Below, piece by piece: positions 59,801 through 64,000 of a DNA stretch of 64,000 nucleotides (its first letter is position 1; each line of letters begins with the position of its first letter). The stretch is taken from positions 31,116,034 through 31,180,033 of the forward strand of contig JACBWW010000004.1 of the NCBI GenBank assembly GCA_020086605.1, in the 5' to 3' direction. A model generated the notes under the pieces. That model was not told where the DNA came from and ran no database searches. It saw nothing but the letters and a program-made list of their open reading frames with translations. Origin of the DNA: Lanius collurio. Its lineage: Eukaryota; Chordata; Aves; Passeriformes; Laniidae. The position numbers and the translations under genes were made by a program.

Positions 59801-62800
59801 GTTTTGCTTTAATTTCAGCACAAGAGTCAGCCTGCAGCAGCACAGTAAAATGGCAACATGCTTCCAGGCTTAAGTGTTTTGGAGTAATACATCCCAGACG
59901 ATTCCTTACTTTTGAATAAAGCACAGAGACAGTTCCAACACTGCAATTCCCAGAAGATACTGTGTCTTGCCTCCAAATATACTGAAGTGTCATGATATTT
60001 AGCACTGCTTTTACACTGCACAGAGAAAATGCAGAACCTAGCATCAATATATTTTGTTTTAATAACTCTAAGATTTGGCAGGCAACATCATCAGTTATTT
60101 TCACTTCCAGGAGCTTCTGACATTCTCCTGAACTTTCTCAAGATGAACATAAATTGTACATCACCTCCTTTAATACCACAAATATTTTCAGAATTCTAAG
60201 GAATTTTTCATACTGGGAGGCTTTCTATTCTACACCTAAAAAGAATGTCAAATTAGTTATACATATACTCAGTGGATGTATATGCAGTATTTTCTGGAAT
60301 GAAAAATACAGAAGGAAAGTAACCCATGGCACCTTACTGAGAAAAGTTAGCGTTAGCATTTTAAGCTAAAAACCTCTTTAATGTGTCTGCACTAATGCAT
60401 TAAAGAAAATAATAAACATATATAAAACACTATATGAGCTACATTTAGCCAAAGAATGCTGAAGGACTTCCGGAAGCATACAACAGGACTCTGGAGGAGT
60501 CTCTGCCTGCATCCAGGATTCTGTTCTGAAGTCCTCTCTCTCAGAGCCACTCACTAGGCTGTTACTAGCCCAGACCACCCACCAGCAGCTTTTATTCAAT
60601 CCAAAGCAGAACCACTGAGACATCCCTATCAAACGCAACTATCTTGTCAGAGTTTATTATTAGCCTGGAGAGTTCACTATAACACCTTAACTAAAGTTAA
60701 ACATTATTTGATTTAGGGGACAAACTTCAAACACTCAGTGGTAACCATTTAATGTAAAATACCTCTATCTCTCTTTAAAACTTGTTGTCTGTATATTTAA
60801 TAACCATCCACCATTATTCCATTTCTGTAAATATTCTCTTAACTAAACATATGTATATTTGTACAGTTTCACACATCAAGTTTATGACCTCACACACTGT
60901 AGTTAGTAATCCTAAATTTTACTCTTCAGCTCACTTTTATGCTGTCCTGTGCTTTGTTTAGTCCCTTTGCTACATCACCTATATCAGGCATGATAAGCAA
61001 GTTTAAATTGTGCACATTCCTCATTCTCCTTTAAGATCATTTGCAAACATTTCTCTCTGACAGAATGCCGCGAAATGACTCAGGAAAGACTAACTTCTCC
61101 TCAAATTTCAGCAAAATTAAAGATGCTGAGAATAACAAGTTGTAGTTGGAGCTGTTGACCATCTTTTCCACCATCTTAGCTTTTAAATTCCTCTATTTTG
61201 GTTTGTTTTTTTTTTTTCATGTAAAATAAAGTGTTCCTCTGTTCTAGCTAATGTACATTCTCAGCCTTAATTGCAACAATACTGTCACAGTTCCTTACTG
61301 GAAATCTGTCAGATTGGAGTGATGACAATCATTTCTCACTAAGACCTTCTGCTGCCAGCAACTCAAATTATGGTTCTCCCCTGTAAGCAGCTCGATCACT
61401 TTTAATGATGATGATGAACAGATTCCAAGAACAATTGTAACATTTAAGACAAATGCAGTAAGCTATACCGTGTCCTTCTGAGACAGAGCAATCCAACTTT
61501 CCTTCTCCAATTTGCCCATTATTACGGTCAAATACCACATTTACGAAACACACAAGGAATTCTAAAACACATTTTACTAATGAGGAAGAGAAACACAGGA
61601 ACTAACTCACTTCTAAGATCACACAACAAGCAAGGTCAAAAATTAAGCAATATATAACATACTAGCTACCAGCTCCTTTTCAAACCTGCAAGAAAACACA
61701 CGGTTAATGAAATCTACCTGTGGAAGACAAAAATTGGATGTGCTATTCACACGTGTCCAGAAAGGGCAAAAAAGTTTTAACTCCTTCTGTGTAATAGGAG
61801 GATAGAGGAGGCTCAATAGGGTAGGGTTTGTTTCTGGCTTTTGTGGTTCGCATTTTTGAAAATTACTGGAGACTTAATAGGGCATCACAAACATGAAACT
61901 TGTTCCAGCTAGCAGAAATCTGCCTTTGTGAAACCACCAGCACCATCTGCAACAGTCTTGAGTAAGAACAGAGAAAAGGACAAAAGCATGGGTCAGTTTT
62001 CGTGTTTGTAAAAGATTTGCAAAGTTTATTGCACATAGTCTATGCTTATCCTTCCTGTATATGGAAACAGCTTCAATCCTTCCTTCCAAAGCCTCTCCTG
62101 CACACTCACTTTGTCACATTTTCTTCCAGACAGTTAGCTACATCAAAATTCCTGCAGATTGTTTGCAACCTCCCACTCACCACTTTCAGACACGTTGAAC
62201 AGGAAGGATAACAGCACAGCACAGAAAATAAACCATGTTTGTAAATTCTATATAGCAAAGCACAGCAATCTATGTCCTGAAGAAAGGCAGGGGAAAACTC
62301 AAAGCAAAACACAACAGTCTGCAAGAAAGCCAAGAACATAAATGGAAGATGCTGGTTTTATGTTCCTGTCACTTTATCCCAAATGGTATGGCATTTTCCA
62401 GACATCTAGAATGCCTGTCTCTATAGCAAAAGGAGTATATCCCAGGAGTGTGGCACTACAGAAGAGCAACAGCTGAAGCCCAAAGCAAACAAGCAAAATC
62501 GACCAAGTGAACAGTCCAGTTTAAAGGAAGCCCACCACAAAAGAATGTAAGTAGGTATCAATAATCTCCCCTAACACCTTCAAGTATGAAACCAATCTGG
62601 GGCACTTATCAGATTCAAGTTCTAGAATCAATAAAGCCTATGAAGTGGGGAAGGCTTACTTGTTATGTAACACTTCACAGCAAAAAAAAAAAAGGAATCC
62701 TACAGCAGGCCTGTAATAAAGACAAAGAGATGAAAGGAAAGCTGCTTCACAGACTGTCAACAAAAGGGAAAACACAGCATCCAGGAAGTTTGGCAACTTC

Positions 62801-64000
62801 CACTGTTTCCCGAAGGTGCCTGCCTGGGGCTAACAAACACATACCTAAATAAGTAGTATGCATGGCAGACGTTTATGACCTACCCAAATTTTCATGTGAT
62901 TGGCCCATTTCTATTGCAGAGAAAGACTGAAGCTATGACTGACTACAAGGGTGCCTCTGCCCTGAGGACACTGTTAGAACCACTTTGCTGCCACTTTCAC
63001 TTTCCCATTTTCAGAGGCTGGGAATTAATAAAGCTTTATTAAACCACCGTACTAACCACAGACTCAAAAGTGAAACCCATCAGCTCTGTGAGGAGAAACA
63101 TTGGAGAAAATGGTCATGCTGTGAAGCACTATGTGCCAGCAAAATCAGGTAGCTTGTATTGGACCACCAGATGCCACAAACTACTGCTCCAGTCAAGACT
63201 CTTCCTGACATTCAGCACCAGAAGTTAATTACCTAGAGCAAGCAAAATAACACAAAATGTAGAACTACCACATTGTTTGGGGAAAAAATACATACCCAAA
63301 TGGAAATACATGAACTACACTTCACGAAGTAATCAATGCAAGGAGAAATACAAAACCTCCTTCAAGAAAATATTTTGGTTTACGGTAAAGGGTGTAATAG
63401 AGGTGAGATAGTGAAAATGCAGCCCTACAAACATTATTTAATTAGGTATATTTCTATTCCAATGGTCTTCAAATTCACCAAAGCATGCATTCTGATTCTA
63501 TTTGAACCTACTATATACATTCATGGATGTGGTTTTATTTATCCCCATCACCACAATTTTTCCACACTCCATCTAAACACAGATCCATCCTAGTATGATG
63601 GATTTTGGAGAAGGATTTTGGCGTTTTCAATTACAGGGTCCGAAGCACCACAGATGCACCTCAAAGGGAAGTTTTCAGATAACAGTTCTATGAGAGGAAA
63701 ATCATATACTGTTGATGAATACTCAAAAAATAACCTATTTTTTGGGGTTGTCCTCCTCAATTCAAGCTGGAAACTTGGTTACAAATATTTGCTTTTCAAA
63801 ACAAAGGATTTTCCACATAATTTTGTTCTAATGGATGAGACAAAATTAGTGAGTTTCTAATGAAGAGACAAAAAGTTGCTACAAAGAAAATGTCCATCAA
63901 GTGCTGATTAGTCTCATCCTTACAACAACCAAGCCAGACAAAACCTGGCTTACACAAACAGCTCCACCAGAAGAAAATCCACATGGGGGAGGAAGAAAAA
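56822..64000 (-). other. Presumed 5' intron of MIDEAS
   Basis: AT-rich, without a CpG island, recognised exon, RNA gene or intact transposon. Contains a short (TTTTG)n run at 59785-59806. Small 5' UTR exons would not be visible by eye. Confidence 0.5.
59785..59806 (+). repeat. Short (TTTTG)n run
   Basis: About four TTTTG units after GGGG; minor simple repeat. Confidence 0.8.

Noticed and set aside
1..64000. CRISPR arrays, operons, insertion sequences or phage-like systems
   Set aside because: The window is plainly vertebrate nuclear DNA with introns and CR1 elements; no prokaryotic feature was seen.

Overview
The window is vertebrate nuclear DNA, most likely from a bird. It has split genes with canonical GT-AG introns, CpG-rich promoters set in AT-rich surroundings, and CR1 LINE fragments, which are typical of birds and other sauropsids. 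The gene order (acyl-CoA thioesterase cluster, then DNAL1, then MIDEAS/ELMSAN1 on the opposite strand) matches the human 14q24.3 block. The mammalian gene PNMA1, which lies between DNAL1 and MIDEAS in humans, has no counterpart here. I joined exons by eye from reading frame, splice sites and recalled family sequences; no search was run.

Left part (1-10.7 kb, + strand): two tandem genes of the type I acyl-CoA thioesterase / bile-acid-CoA N-acyltransferase (ACOT/BAAT) family. Gene A is cut by the left edge: only the last 40 bases of exon 1 plus exons 2 and 3 are present. It keeps the Ser-Asp-His triad and ends in SKL, a peroxisomal targeting signal. Gene B (5718-10707) is complete, with three exons and 438 aa. 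It has a mitochondrial-type N-terminus and no PTS1, and its nucleophile position is Gly (codon 10165-10167) although Asp and His remain. Its CpG promoter carries a 47-bp motif repeated at a 70-bp period. An exon-like segment on the minus strand (4778-4869) lies between the two genes.

Middle (10.7-25 kb): a gene-free spacer, an antisense CR1 fragment ending next to a CpG island, and the complete eight-exon DNAL1 gene (198 aa, outer-arm dynein light chain 1). Two RFX/X-box-like GTAGCAAC sites lie just before its start codon.

25-35.6 kb: the tail-to-tail interval holding the presumed 3' UTRs of DNAL1 (+) and MIDEAS (-), an (ATGAG)n microsatellite and an AU-rich element.

Right part (35.6-64 kb, - strand): the whole coding region of MIDEAS in 12 coding exons (1116 aa), with a Q-rich N-terminal exon, ELM2 and SANT domains and a C-terminal C2H2 zinc finger. 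The start-codon exon has an upstream acceptor at 56822-56823, so 5' UTR exons lie further right. No CpG island is visible up to 64 kb, so the promoter is probably outside the window.

The three loci are functionally unrelated (acyl-CoA hydrolysis, ciliary motility, histone deacetylase scaffolding); the arrangement is conserved synteny and not a pathway cluster.
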